Source: RHKX01 sp041393495 (GTDB taxonomy: Bacteria; Actinomycetota; Thermoleophilia; Solirubrobacterales; 70-9). Taken from it: a stretch of DNA of 33,634 nt. Position 1 is the stretch's first letter. Each line of letters starts with the position of its first letter. The stretch covers positions 1 through 33,634 of the forward strand of contig JAWKKA010000021.1 in the NCBI GenBank assembly GCA_041393495.1, written 5' to 3'. The notes under the pieces are model-generated. The model did not search any database. It saw nothing but the letters and a program-made list of their open reading frames with translations, and had not been told where the DNA came from. Shown here one piece after another: positions 1-7,115 of the stretch. A program made the translations under genes and the position numbers.

Positions 1-202
1 CGTTCGATGCCGTGAGCCCGTCGAGGAGATCGACCGACGCGGTGACGACGGCCTCGAGGTCGCTGAAGCCGAGGCCGGCGTCGGCGAGCGCCTCCTCGAC
101 GGCGCCCAGCGCCATCTCCGGAATCGAGCGCGGGTCGTCGGCGACCGGCCCGGTCTCGCCGACGCCGACGATCGCGACCGCAGGGCGGGCGCCCGGGCTC
201 AC
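1..202 (-). CDS. Thiolase-like (acetyl-CoA acetyltransferase/SCP-x type) protein, N-terminus only
   Basis: The first 67 codons of a minus-strand gene that leaves the window. It begins with GTG at 202, which overlaps the stop of the acyl-CoA dehydrogenase by four bases (GTGA), so it is translationally coupled to it. The N-terminus contains AIVGVGETGP, followed by a helix-rich stretch with ALGAVEEALADAGL and then DLEAVVTASVD. That is the usual opening of the non-condensing thiolase/lipid-transfer (SCP-x-like) family: a first beta strand, then 'A..AL.DAGL...D....'. The catalytic Cys and His lie outside the window. Pairing with an acyl-CoA dehydrogenase fits beta-oxidation of a fatty, branched or sterol-derived acyl-CoA; the substrate is unknown. 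Confidence 0.72.
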   Translation of the reverse strand, partial: MSPGARPAVAIVGVGETGPVADDPRSIPEMALGAVEEALADAGLGFSDLEAVVTASVDLLDGLTASN

Positions 203-1386
203 CGCTTCTCACCGGCCGGGACCAGGCCCGCCTCGCGGGCGACGATCCCCCGCATCACCTCGCTCGTGCCGGCCCCGATGCTGAAGGCCAGCGAGTCGCG
301 GACGAGGCGCGCGATCAGCGACTCCTCCATGTACCCGTAGCCGCCGAAGATCTGGGCGCAGTCGTGCGCGACCGCGGTCGCGGTCTCGGCGGCGAACAGC
401 TTCGCCATCGAGACCTCGCGGTCGCAGGCCCGGCCGGCGACGTAGAGCCCGAGCGCCCGATCGGTCAGCGCCCGCGCCGCCTCGATCGCCGTCAGCGCGT
501 CGGCGAGGCGGTGCTGCCAGCTCTGAAAGCCGAGCAGCGGCCGTCCGAACGCCTGCCGCTCGAGCCCGTAGCGGCGCGCCTGCTCCCACATCAGGCGCAT
601 CTGCGCGCAGCAGATCAGCGCCAGGACGAGCCGCTCGCCCCGGAACCCCTCCATGATCAGCCGGAAGCCGCCGCCCTCCTCGCCGAGCAGGTTGCGGGCC
701 GGCACGCGGCAGCCGTCGAAGGACAGCTCGCCGGTGTCGGAGGTGTGCGTGCCGATCTTCTCCAGCCGCCGGCCGCGGACGAGCCCCGGCGCGTCGGCCG
801 GGACGACGATCAGCGAGATGCCGCGCGGCCCGGGCTCGCCGGTACGGACCGCGAGGGTCACGAAGTCGCAGATCGGCGCGTTCGTGATGAAGGTCTTCGC
901 GCCATCGATCACGTACTCGTCGCCATCGCGGACCGCGCGCGTGCGGATCGCGCCGACGTCGCTGCCGGCGCCGGGCTCGGTCACGCCGAGCGCCCCGATC
1001 CGCCGGCCGGCGATCGCGTCCGGCAGCAGCCCCGCCCGCAGCTCCGGCGAGCCGGCGCGGTCGATCACCTTGGTCGCGAACTCGGCGTGCACGAGCACGC
1101 TCACCGCCACCCCGACGGCGCCGCAGCCGACGAGCTCCTCGACCAGCACCGCGGTGTAGCGGAAGTCACGGCCGCCGCCGCCGTGCTCGGGCGCCAGGGC
1201 CATCCCCAGGAACCCGAGCTCCCCGAGGCGCTCGAAGATCGCGCGCGGCAGCGTCCCGGCGCGCTCCCACTCCGACACGTGCGGCGTGATCTCGTCGGCG
1301 ACGAAGCGTCGCAGCGAATCGCGCAGCAGGCCAAGCTCCTCCTCCTCGCCGTCCGGCGCCGCGACGCCGTGCGCTTCCCGGTCCAT
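199..1386 (-). CDS. Acyl-CoA dehydrogenase, IVD/LCAD-like catalytic base
   Basis: FAD-dependent alpha,beta-dehydrogenation of an acyl-CoA thioester, cytoplasmic; 395 aa from the ATG at 1386. The open frame extends 49 codons upstream, but that part crosses the operator and lacks coding character. Visible family motifs are LGVTEPGAGSD (FAD/substrate region), DGAKTFITNAP and the C-terminal GAGTSEVMR. The Glu found before GT in short/medium-chain enzymes is Ala here, but a Glu occurs in FRGERLVLAL at residue 251. That is the position of the catalytic base in isovaleryl-CoA and long-chain acyl-CoA dehydrogenases, so the enzyme should be active and belongs to that branch. It is the first gene of an operon with the thiolase-like gene (GTGA overlap) and starts directly at a predicted promoter. 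Confidence 0.93.
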   Translation of the reverse strand: MDREAHGVAAPDGEEEELGLLRDSLRRFVADEITPHVSEWERAGTLPRAIFERLGELGFLGMALAPEHGGGGRDFRYTAVLVEELVGCGAVGVAVSVLVHAEFATKVIDRAGSPELRAGLLPDAIAGRRIGALGVTEPGAGSDVGAIRTRAVRDGDEYVIDGAKTFITNAPICDFVTLAVRTGEPGPRGISLIVVPADAPGLVRGRRLEKIGTHTSDTGELSFDGCRVPARNLLGEEGGGFRLIMEGFRGERLVLALICCAQMRLMWEQARRYGLERQAFGRPLLGFQSWQHRLADALTAIEAARALTDRALGLYVAGRACDREVSMAKLFAAETATAVAHDCAQIFGGYGYMEESLIARLVRDSLAFSIGAGTSEVMRGIVAREAGLVPAGEKR

Positions 1387-1393
1387 CGCCGCG

Positions 1394-1421
1394 ACTGTAT
1401 CGAGGAATACTTGATTGTCAA
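1394..1421 (-). promoter_or_regulatory. Sigma-70-type promoter of the acyl-CoA dehydrogenase operon (leaderless)
   Basis: On the minus strand a perfect TTGACA (1416-1421) is followed after 16 bases by TACAGT (1394-1399), and 7 bases later comes the ATG at 1386. Transcription would start at or one base from the ATG, giving a leaderless mRNA. There is no Shine-Dalgarno sequence. The -35 box lies inside the operator. Confidence 0.65.
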
Positions 1422-1435
1422 GTATCACTTGACAA
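1407..1435. promoter_or_regulatory. Compound operator: two overlapping palindromes made of three half-sites
   Basis: Two perfect inverted repeats share a central half-site. TTGTCAAGT (1415-1423) and ACTTGACAA (1427-1435) have 9-base arms and a 3-base spacer. ATACTTGA (1407-1414) and TCAAGTAT (1418-1425) have 8-base arms and a 3-base spacer. The ACTTGA/TCAAGT cores repeat every 9 bases in alternating orientation. The array covers the -35 box and most of the spacer, so a bound protein would repress. Site size fits a dimeric TetR- or MarR-type repressor; no such regulator gene is in the window. Confidence 0.7.
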
Positions 1436-1561
1436 GCCTCGCCGCAGCGTCCAGCGATCGCCGCGAATGAGACGCCCCGGCGGCTCCCGGCCGTCGGCCG
1501 CGCCGGTCCTGCGGCGCCTGGCCCCTGCTGCAAGCGGCGCCCCCTCGGCGCCCCGCGGCCG

Positions 1562-3109
1562 TCAGCTGCGCCAGTAGCCCCGGGTCAGCACGACCGCCAC
1601 GGGGATGATCTCGATCCTGCCGAGCCACATCAGGACGGTGAGGATCGTGGTCGAGAGGTCGCTGAGGCCGGCGTAGGAGCCGAACGGCCCGGTCGCTCCG
1701 AAGCTCGGGCCGACGTTGCCGATGCAGGCCGCGGCCGCTCCGATCGCGTCGAAGGCGGAGAGGTCGGCGCCGACCCGGCGCGCGTCGAGCAGCAGGCCGA
1801 TCGCGCCGAGGGCGAAGACGAGCACGTAGAGGAGGACGAACGTGATCGCCGAGCGGATCGCCCGCTCGTCGATCAGCCGGCCGCTGATCCGGATTGGCAC
1901 GACGGCCTCGGGGTGGATCGTCTGCCGGACCTCGCGGCGGACGACGCGGAACAGCAGCAGGTGGCGAACGACCTTGATCGAGCCGCCCGTGGAGCCCGCC
2001 GAGGCGCCGACGAACATCAACAACAGCAGCGTCATGATCGCGAGCGGCCCCCAGAGCGTGTAATCGGCGCTCGCGAAGCCGGTCGTGGTCATGATCGAGA
2101 CCGCCTGGATCGATGCCTCGCGGATCCCGCTCCCGGGGCCGGGGGCGGAGCTCGCGGAGAACAGCTCGACGGCGATCAGCACCGCCCCGATCACCAGGAA
2201 CGCCAGGTACAGGCGCAGCTCCTGATCGCGGGCGAGAAGCCGCGGGCGCCGTTCGACGATCAACCGGTGCAGGCGCAGGAAGTTGACGCCCGCGAGGACC
2301 ATCACCGCGCAGAGCACCCACTGGGTGATCGGCGCGAACGCGGCGATCGAATGCTGCTTGGTCGAAAAGCCGCCCAGCGCCATCGCCGAGGTGGCGTGCG
2401 CGAAGGCCTGGAAGGGGGTCATCGCCGGGTCGAGGCCGACCCAGCCGATCACGCAGAGGATCAGGATCGCCACCAGGCTCAGCCCGACGTAGAGCGTCCA
2501 CAGGCGCCGCGCGGTCTCCCGGATCGTCGCCGTGAGTCGCTCGATCTCGGTCGGTCCCGGCAGCTCCCGCTGCAGCAGCTGACGGCCGCCGATCCGCAGC
2601 CGTGGCAGGACGGCGATCGCGAGGATGATGATCCCCATGCCGCCGAGCCAGTGGCTGAGCTGGCGCCAGAAGAGCATCGCGTGATCGAGCGCCGGGATGT
2701 CGTCGAGCACCGTCGCGCCGGTCGCGGTGAAGCCGGAGACCGCCTCGAAGTAGGCGTCGAGCGGCCGGTCGAGCTGCGGGCCGCCGCCGAGCAGGTAGGG
2801 CAGCGCCCCGAACGCGGGCACGATCAACCAGATCAGCGCCACCGCCAGGAACCCCTCGCGCGGGCGCAGCCGCTCGGCCTCCCCGGGCGGGCTGAGCCGG
2901 TCGAGGAGCAGTCCGGCGATCCCCGTGGCGGCGCCGGCGACGAGGAACGGCCAAGCCGGGTCGCCGTAGCCGATCGCGATCAGGACCGGGAGCAGGAACG
3001 CGAGCGCGAACCACTTCAGCAGCGCGCCGACCAGGTCGAGAACGGCGGCGACGTCGACGGCCGAGCGCCGCCGCGTCCCGGCGGCGCTCGCCTGGCTGGC
3101 GGCGCTCAC
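1562..3109 (-). CDS. trkH: TrkH-family potassium uptake channel subunit
   Basis: Membrane pore subunit of the Trk K+ uptake system; 515 aa, hydrophobic throughout. The four P-loops of the TrkH/KtrB/HKT fold can be seen: SGFTATGATVL (about 125-135), SAMALGGFSTKQ (about 241-252), MTTTGFASADY (about 340-350) and CIGNVGPSFG (about 462-471). Each has a central filter Gly. GASAGSTGGSIKVVR (about 368-382), in the linker to the last repeat, is also typical of the family. The start is GTG at 3109, overlapping the trkA stop by four bases, so the pair is translationally coupled. The N-terminal ~20 residues are polar and Arg-rich (cytoplasmic). Confidence 0.95.
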   Translation of the reverse strand: MSAASQASAAGTRRRSAVDVAAVLDLVGALLKWFALAFLLPVLIAIGYGDPAWPFLVAGAATGIAGLLLDRLSPPGEAERLRPREGFLAVALIWLIVPAFGALPYLLGGGPQLDRPLDAYFEAVSGFTATGATVLDDIPALDHAMLFWRQLSHWLGGMGIIILAIAVLPRLRIGGRQLLQRELPGPTEIERLTATIRETARRLWTLYVGLSLVAILILCVIGWVGLDPAMTPFQAFAHATSAMALGGFSTKQHSIAAFAPITQWVLCAVMVLAGVNFLRLHRLIVERRPRLLARDQELRLYLAFLVIGAVLIAVELFSASSAPGPGSGIREASIQAVSIMTTTGFASADYTLWGPLAIMTLLLLMFVGASAGSTGGSIKVVRHLLLFRVVRREVRQTIHPEAVVPIRISGRLIDERAIRSAITFVLLYVLVFALGAIGLLLDARRVGADLSAFDAIGAAAACIGNVGPSFGATGPFGSYAGLSDLSTTILTVLMWLGRIEIIPVAVVLTRGYWRS

Positions 3110-4428
3110 AGCGAGCGCTCGACGACGGCGGCGCGCTCGGAGTCCACCATCACGATCACCCGGTCGCCGGGCTGCAGCACGGCGTCGTCGGCGAAGAGGA
3201 CCTCCTCGCCGCGGATCAGGGCGCCGAAGACGACCCCCGCCTCCGGCGGCTCGGCGGTCCGGCGTCCGACCATCGGGCTGTCGTCCCGCATCGTCAGGTC
3301 GAGGACCTCGAAGCGGTCGTCGTCGAGCATCACGATCTGGTGGATCCGCGGGTCGTGCGCGAAGCGCGTCATCAGCGCCGCCGTCTCCATGCGCGGGTTG
3401 ACCGCGACGTCGATGCCGCCGAGCTCGAAGACCTGCTCGGAGACGGGGTCCCGCATCACCGCGACCGTGAGCGGGACGCCGTGCGCGCGGGCGAGGATCG
3501 CCGCGTAGAGGTTCTTCGGGTCGTCGCCCATCGAGAGGACCGCCGCGGTCGCACGGCCGATCAGCTCACGGGAGAAGAACTCGCTGTCGAGGCCGTGCGC
3601 GTGGTAGACCTCGGCGTCGGGGAGCTGCTCGGCGACGCGCTGGGCCTGCCCGGCATCGGCCTCGATCATCCGCACCCGGACGCCGCGTCCGAGCATCACC
3701 CGGGCAACCGCCGTCCCGACCCGGCCGGCCCCGAGCAGGACGATGTCGGTGACCGTGAGCCCGTCGGGGGCGAGCAGGTGGCTCCAGCGCCGTGCGGCCG
3801 GCGGCGCCGCCAGCACGACCACCCAGTCGCCGGGCTCGATCGTCTCATCCGGTCGCGGCAGCAGGCGCTTCTCGGCCCGCATGATCGCCAGCACCCGCGA
3901 TTCGGCGGGGATCTCCGCCGTCGCCAGGGTCCGGCCGACGATTCCGTCCGGCTCCGCGTCGCCGGGGACCTCGAACTCGACGAGCTGCAGCCGCCCCTCG
4001 GCGATGTCGTCCGCCTGAAAGGCGCCGGGGAGCCCGACCACGCGGAGGATCGCGTTCGCGGTCGCGAGCTCGGAGGAGACCATCGCGTCGACGTCGATGT
4101 CGCCCTCGTGCCAGGCCTCGATGTAGTCGGCGTCGGTCATCCTGACCACGGTCCGCGCGTTCGAGAGGCGGCGGATCAGCATCGCGGCGACGAGGTTCGC
4201 CTCATCGCGCGGGGTGCAGGCGAAGGCGAGGTCGGCCTCGCGGACGCCGGCCTCCTGGAGGATCTGCCGGGTGGCGCCGTCGCCCTCGATCGTGCGGCAG
4301 TCGGCGAGCTGGGAGACCGCCAGCAGCCGGGCCGGGTCGATGTCGATCAGGGTCAGCTCGTGGGCTCCCTCGAGCGCCTCGACGACCGCCTGGCCGACCT
4401 GACCGGCGCCGATCACGATGACCCTCAT
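3106..4428 (-). CDS. trkA: Trk system potassium uptake regulatory protein TrkA
   Basis: Cytoplasmic NAD(H)/nucleotide-binding gating subunit of the TrkH channel; 440 aa, the usual size for the double-RCK form. The first Rossmann RCK_N domain opens with VIVIGAGQVG (Gly motif at 7-12) and an acidic strand end LIDIDPARL. The first RCK_C lies around residues 140-225. A second RCK_N opens with DIVLLGAGRVG near 230, and a final RCK_C runs to about 440. The ATG at 4428 has no convincing Shine-Dalgarno sequence; its first bases overlap the stop of a short upstream frame (ATGA), so it may be translated by reinitiation. trkH follows with a GTGA overlap. Confidence 0.95.
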   Translation of the reverse strand: MRVIVIGAGQVGQAVVEALEGAHELTLIDIDPARLLAVSQLADCRTIEGDGATRQILQEAGVREADLAFACTPRDEANLVAAMLIRRLSNARTVVRMTDADYIEAWHEGDIDVDAMVSSELATANAILRVVGLPGAFQADDIAEGRLQLVEFEVPGDAEPDGIVGRTLATAEIPAESRVLAIMRAEKRLLPRPDETIEPGDWVVVLAAPPAARRWSHLLAPDGLTVTDIVLLGAGRVGTAVARVMLGRGVRVRMIEADAGQAQRVAEQLPDAEVYHAHGLDSEFFSRELIGRATAAVLSMGDDPKNLYAAILARAHGVPLTVAVMRDPVSEQVFELGGIDVAVNPRMETAALMTRFAHDPRIHQIVMLDDDRFEVLDLTMRDDSPMVGRRTAEPPEAGVVFGALIRGEEVLFADDAVLQPGDRVIVMVDSERAAVVERSL

Positions 4429-4481
4429 CGCAGCGCTCGGGCGTTCCGCCGGGGTCGGGTAGGCATCGCGGCTGCGCTCAC
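4425..4481 (-). CDS. Possible 18-codon leader peptide coupled to trkA
   Basis: A short frame starts with GTG at 4481, seven bases after a TAAGCT -10 box, and ends in a TGA that overlaps the trkA ATG (ATGA). Its product would be VSAAAMPTRPRRNARALR, five of 18 residues being Arg. trkA itself lacks a ribosome binding site, so ribosomes finishing this leaderless frame could reinitiate on trkA. Evidence is only the spacing and overlap; chance cannot be excluded. Confidence 0.35.
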   Translation of the reverse strand: MSAAAMPTRPRRNARALR

Positions 4482-4488
4482 GCGCGGC

Positions 4489-4494
4489 AGCTTA
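4489..4494 (-). promoter_or_regulatory. -10 element upstream of the trkA leader frame
   Basis: TAAGCT on the minus strand, seven bases from the GTG at 4481. No convincing -35 is visible. A 7-base inverted repeat (CGGCGAC at 4499-4505, GTCGCCG at 4517-4523) lies just upstream and could be an operator. Confidence 0.4.
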
Positions 4495-4586
4495 GCCCCG
4501 GCGACTCGAACCCCCGGTCGCCGCGTGAGGCGCCGGGTTCCGTAGTCGCCACGGAGCCGCGAACGGGGGGCCTGCGCTGACGCGCG

Positions 4587-4610
4587 CCCGACCCGCGTGG
4601 CAGGGTCGGG
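4587..4610. promoter_or_regulatory. 8-bp inverted repeat upstream of the ThDP-enzyme gene
   Basis: CCCGACCC (4587-4594) and GGGTCGGG (4603-4610) form a perfect 8-base stem around an 8-base loop. It ends 30 bases before the ATG at 4641 and 21 bases before the GGAGGG ribosome binding site (4632-4637). It could be an operator or a hairpin in the 5' leader. There is no downstream T-run, so it is not a clear terminator. Confidence 0.35.
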
Positions 4611-4640
4611 GCCGCACCCAATCGACCGACCGGAGGGCAG

Positions 4641-6359
4641 ATGACAGAGATCAGCGGCGGCGAGCTGCTCGCTCGCGCGCTCGAGGCGGAGGGGATCGAG
4701 CTCGTCTTCGGGCTGCCCTGTCCGGAGATCGACCCGTTGCTGCCCGCGTTGGAGGAGCACGGGATCCGGCTCGTGCCGATCCGCCACGAGGCGGCGGGCG
4801 CCCACATGGCCGAGGGCCTGTACAAGACGACCGGCAAGGTCGCCGCGGTGCTCGGCAACCCGGGGCCGGGGTCGGCGAACCTCGTCCCCGGCGTGCTGAC
4901 GGCGCTGCACGAGGGCGTGCCGATGCTGGCGATCACCTCGCAGCACCGCCTCGGCCTCGTCTACCCGTCGACGCCGGCGACCTTCCAGGGCCAGGAGCAA
5001 CTCGACCTGTTCCGTCCGGCGGTGAAGTGGGGCGGACCGGTGCTCGAGTGGGGGCGGATCCCCGAGGTCGTCCAGCTCGCCTTCCGCGAGATCTGGAACG
5101 GCCGCCCGGGGCCGGCCCAGATCGAGCTGCCGGCCCAGTTCCTCTACGAGACCGGCGCGGCCGAGAGCGCCCCGATCCGGCCGCCGGCGAGCTACCGCTC
5201 GGACGGCCCCCGCGCCTCCGAGGAGCAGCTCGCCGAGGCGGCGGCGCTGCTGGGGGGCGCGAAGCGCCCGCTCGTGATCGCCGGTAGCGGCGTCGACCGC
5301 GCCGGCGCCAACGAGGCGCTGCTCGACGTCGTCGAGATCCTCGGCTGCCCGGTGATGACGAGCATGGCCGGACGCTCCACGGTCCCCGGCGACCATCCCG
5401 CATACGTCTCCGGGTTCGGCGCCGCCGGCGACCTCGCTCGCGCCGAGGCCGACGTCCTGCTCGTCGCCGGCTCGCGGATCGGCAACCTCGACGTCCCCTT
5501 CGACAAGTACTGGGGCGACCCGGCCGCCAAGAAGCTGATCCAGATCGACGTCGACCCGCTCCACCTCGGCGTCACCCGGCCGCTGACCCTCGGGATCGTC
5601 GCCGAGCTCGGCGACGCGCTCGCCGGCCTGGCCGCCCGCCTGCGCTCGCACGCGCCGACCGACCGCGACCGCGCCGACCTCGAGCGCTACCGCGCGCTCG
5701 ACGAGCAGGTCCGGGCCGAGCAGGCCGCCCCGATCCTCGACTGGAGCGGGCCGGCGATCCATCCCGCCCACGCGATCGGCGCCGTCGGCGCGGCCTTCGG
5801 CCCCGATGCGATCTACACCGTCGACGGCGGCAACACCGCGCTTTGGGCCTATGCCGTCCTGCCGCCGACCCGCCCGCGCTCCTACCACTCGATCCTCGAG
5901 CTCGGCATGCTCGGCACCGGGATCCCGTCGGCGATCGGCGCCAAGCTCGGCGCCCCCGAGCGCGAGGTCGTCTGCGTTACCGGCGACGGCGCCGCCGGCT
6001 TCAACATCATGGAGATGCAGACCGCCGCCCGCGAGGGCGTCGCGATCACCGTCGTGGTCCTCGCCGAGGGCTCGTGGACGATGGAGGAGCCGAACGAGCT
6101 CGACCACTGGGGCCGCACGTTCGGCACCGGCCAGGGCGAGATCCGCTGGGACCGCGTCGCCGAGGGGCTCGGCTGCCACGCCGAGCACGTCGAGCGGATC
6201 GAGGACGTCGACGCCGCGCTGCGCCGTGCCCGCGAGGCGGACGGGCCGAGCCTCGTCTGCGTCCGCTCCGACCACGACGCCAACCTCGCCGTTCCACAGG
6301 CCATGCTCGACCGCTTCTTCGAGGTCTACTCGGGCCCGGTCGAGGCCGTGGCGGGCTGA
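4641..6359 (+). CDS. Thiamine-diphosphate-dependent enzyme (acetolactate synthase/decarboxylase superfamily)
   Basis: 572 aa, the normal length of the POX/AHAS/benzoylformate decarboxylase superfamily. The N-terminal pyrimidine-binding domain has the activating Glu in RHEAAGAHMAEG (Glu50) and GNPGPGSAN. The central domain contains RPLVIAGSGVDRAGA. The C-terminal pyrophosphate domain has VTGDGAAGFN with the metal-binding Asp449. Where the family normally has NN, 27 residues after that Asp, this protein has Ala-Glu (LAEGSW, Glu476), so the second Mg2+ ligand would be Glu instead of Asn. There is no small regulatory subunit next door, so a biosynthetic AHAS is unlikely; a 2-oxoacid decarboxylase or carboligase is more probable. 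GGAGGG sits just before the ATG. The gene is monocistronic and divergent from trkA. Confidence 0.88.
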   Translation: MTEISGGELLARALEAEGIELVFGLPCPEIDPLLPALEEHGIRLVPIRHEAAGAHMAEGLYKTTGKVAAVLGNPGPGSANLVPGVLTALHEGVPMLAITSQHRLGLVYPSTPATFQGQEQLDLFRPAVKWGGPVLEWGRIPEVVQLAFREIWNGRPGPAQIELPAQFLYETGAAESAPIRPPASYRSDGPRASEEQLAEAAALLGGAKRPLVIAGSGVDRAGANEALLDVVEILGCPVMTSMAGRSTVPGDHPAYVSGFGAAGDLARAEADVLLVAGSRIGNLDVPFDKYWGDPAAKKLIQIDVDPLHLGVTRPLTLGIVAELGDALAGLAARLRSHAPTDRDRADLERYRALDEQVRAEQAAPILDWSGPAIHPAHAIGAVGAAFGPDAIYTVDGGNTALWAYAVLPPTRPRSYHSILELGMLGTGIPSAIGAKLGAPEREVVCVTGDGAAGFNIMEMQTAAREGVAITVVVLAEGSWTMEEPNELDHWGRTFGTGQGEIRWDRVAEGLGCHAEHVERIEDVDAALRRAREADGPSLVCVRSDHDANLAVPQAMLDRFFEVYSGPVEAVAG

Positions 6360-6369
6360 CCGGCGGGCC

Positions 6370-6390
6370 GCGGGCCGGGCAGCCGGCCGC
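6370..6390. terminator. Hairpin between convergent genes
   Basis: GCGGGCCGG (6370-6378) pairs with CCGGCCGC (6383-6390) with one bulged base and a 4-base loop. It lies between the stop of the ThDP enzyme and the stop of the convergent membrane protein gene. There is no T-run, as is common for actinobacterial terminators. Confidence 0.35.
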
Positions 6391-6396
6391 TTCGAC

Positions 6397-7041
6397 TCAG
6401 GTCGCGATCGCCGGCACTCGCAGACGCCGGACGAGGATCGCCGCCGCGATCGCGCCGAGGGCGATCGAGCCGGCGGCGAGCAGGATCGACGCGCCCGAGC
6501 CGGAGCCGAGGCCCTCGCCGAGCAGCGCGTAGGGGGCGGTGCGAAGGACGGCGCCGATCGCGATCGCGATCGCGAAGGCGCCGATCCGGACCGGCGAGGC
6601 GCCCGCCGCGTAGTGCAGGCCCGTGACCGGAACGCCCGGCATCAGCCGGGCGGCGAGCACGGCGAGCAGGCCGCGCCGCTCGAGCAGCGCGTGGAGGCGG
6701 CCGAGGCGGGCGTTGCGGCCGGCGAGCCGCTCGACCTGAGCGCGCCCGGCGGTGCGGGCGAGGGTGAAGGCGAGGAGCCCGCCGATGACGGCGCCCGCGA
6801 ACGCGATCACGGCGCCGGCGGCGGCGCCGAACGCGAGCCCCGAGGCCGCCGCGAGGACCGTGCCGGGAAACAGGGCCGGGGTCAGCACCGCCCAGGCGGC
6901 GATCGCGATCAGCGGCGCCGCCGGGCCGACGGATGCGACGACCGCGCGGAGCTCGGCGGGCGAGTGCGGCAGCAGCAGGCCGGCGGCGCCGGCGGCGGCG
7001 ACGACGAGGACGGCGAGGACGGCGATCCGTCGGTTGAGCAC
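6397..7041 (-). CDS. TVP38/TMEM64-family (VTT domain) membrane protein
   Basis: 214 aa and polytopic, with about five to six membrane segments. A hydrophobic N-terminal segment is followed by the VTT/SNARE-associated core: FPGTVLAAASGLAFG, then GAVIGGLLAFTLAR with an amphipathic VERLAG segment, then RLMPGVPVTGLHYAAGA, and a final hydrophobic hairpin ending in Arg-rich tail VRRLRVP. These Gly/Pro re-entrant motifs define the DedA/TVP38 superfamily, implicated in lipid scrambling or transport. I chose GTG at 7041 over the in-frame GTG at 7068 because a TACCCT -10 box lies six bases upstream and the nine extra codons are atypical. Its role here is not shown by context. Confidence 0.83.
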   Translation of the reverse strand: MLNRRIAVLAVLVVAAAGAAGLLLPHSPAELRAVVASVGPAAPLIAIAAWAVLTPALFPGTVLAAASGLAFGAAAGAVIAFAGAVIGGLLAFTLARTAGRAQVERLAGRNARLGRLHALLERRGLLAVLAARLMPGVPVTGLHYAAGASPVRIGAFAIAIAIGAVLRTAPYALLGEGLGSGSGASILLAAGSIALGAIAAAILVRRLRVPAIAT

Positions 7042-7115
7042 CCGATCAGGGTAGAGAACCGGGCCCACCGGTCCGACGGCATCAGCCGGCCGCGCGGCCT
7101 CGCGATGATTGCCGG

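Noticed and set aside
199..1386. Apparent loss of the catalytic Glu in the first acyl-CoA dehydrogenase (Ala before GT in GAGTSEV)
   Set aside because: IVD- and LCAD-type enzymes have the same Ala/Gly there and use a Glu in the ERLVLA helix, which is present (Glu251).
1536..1552. GGCGCC...GGCGCC inverted repeat as a terminator for trkH
   Set aside because: Short, self-complementary hexamers are expected by chance at this GC content and there is no T-run.
4498..4525. tRNA-like T-arm (GGGTTCGAGTC on the minus strand) that might mark a tRNA remnant or attachment site
   Set aside because: The flanking bases do not form a 5-bp T-stem and no acceptor, D or anticodon arm can be built; a simple CGGCGAC/GTCGCCG inverted repeat explains the similarity.
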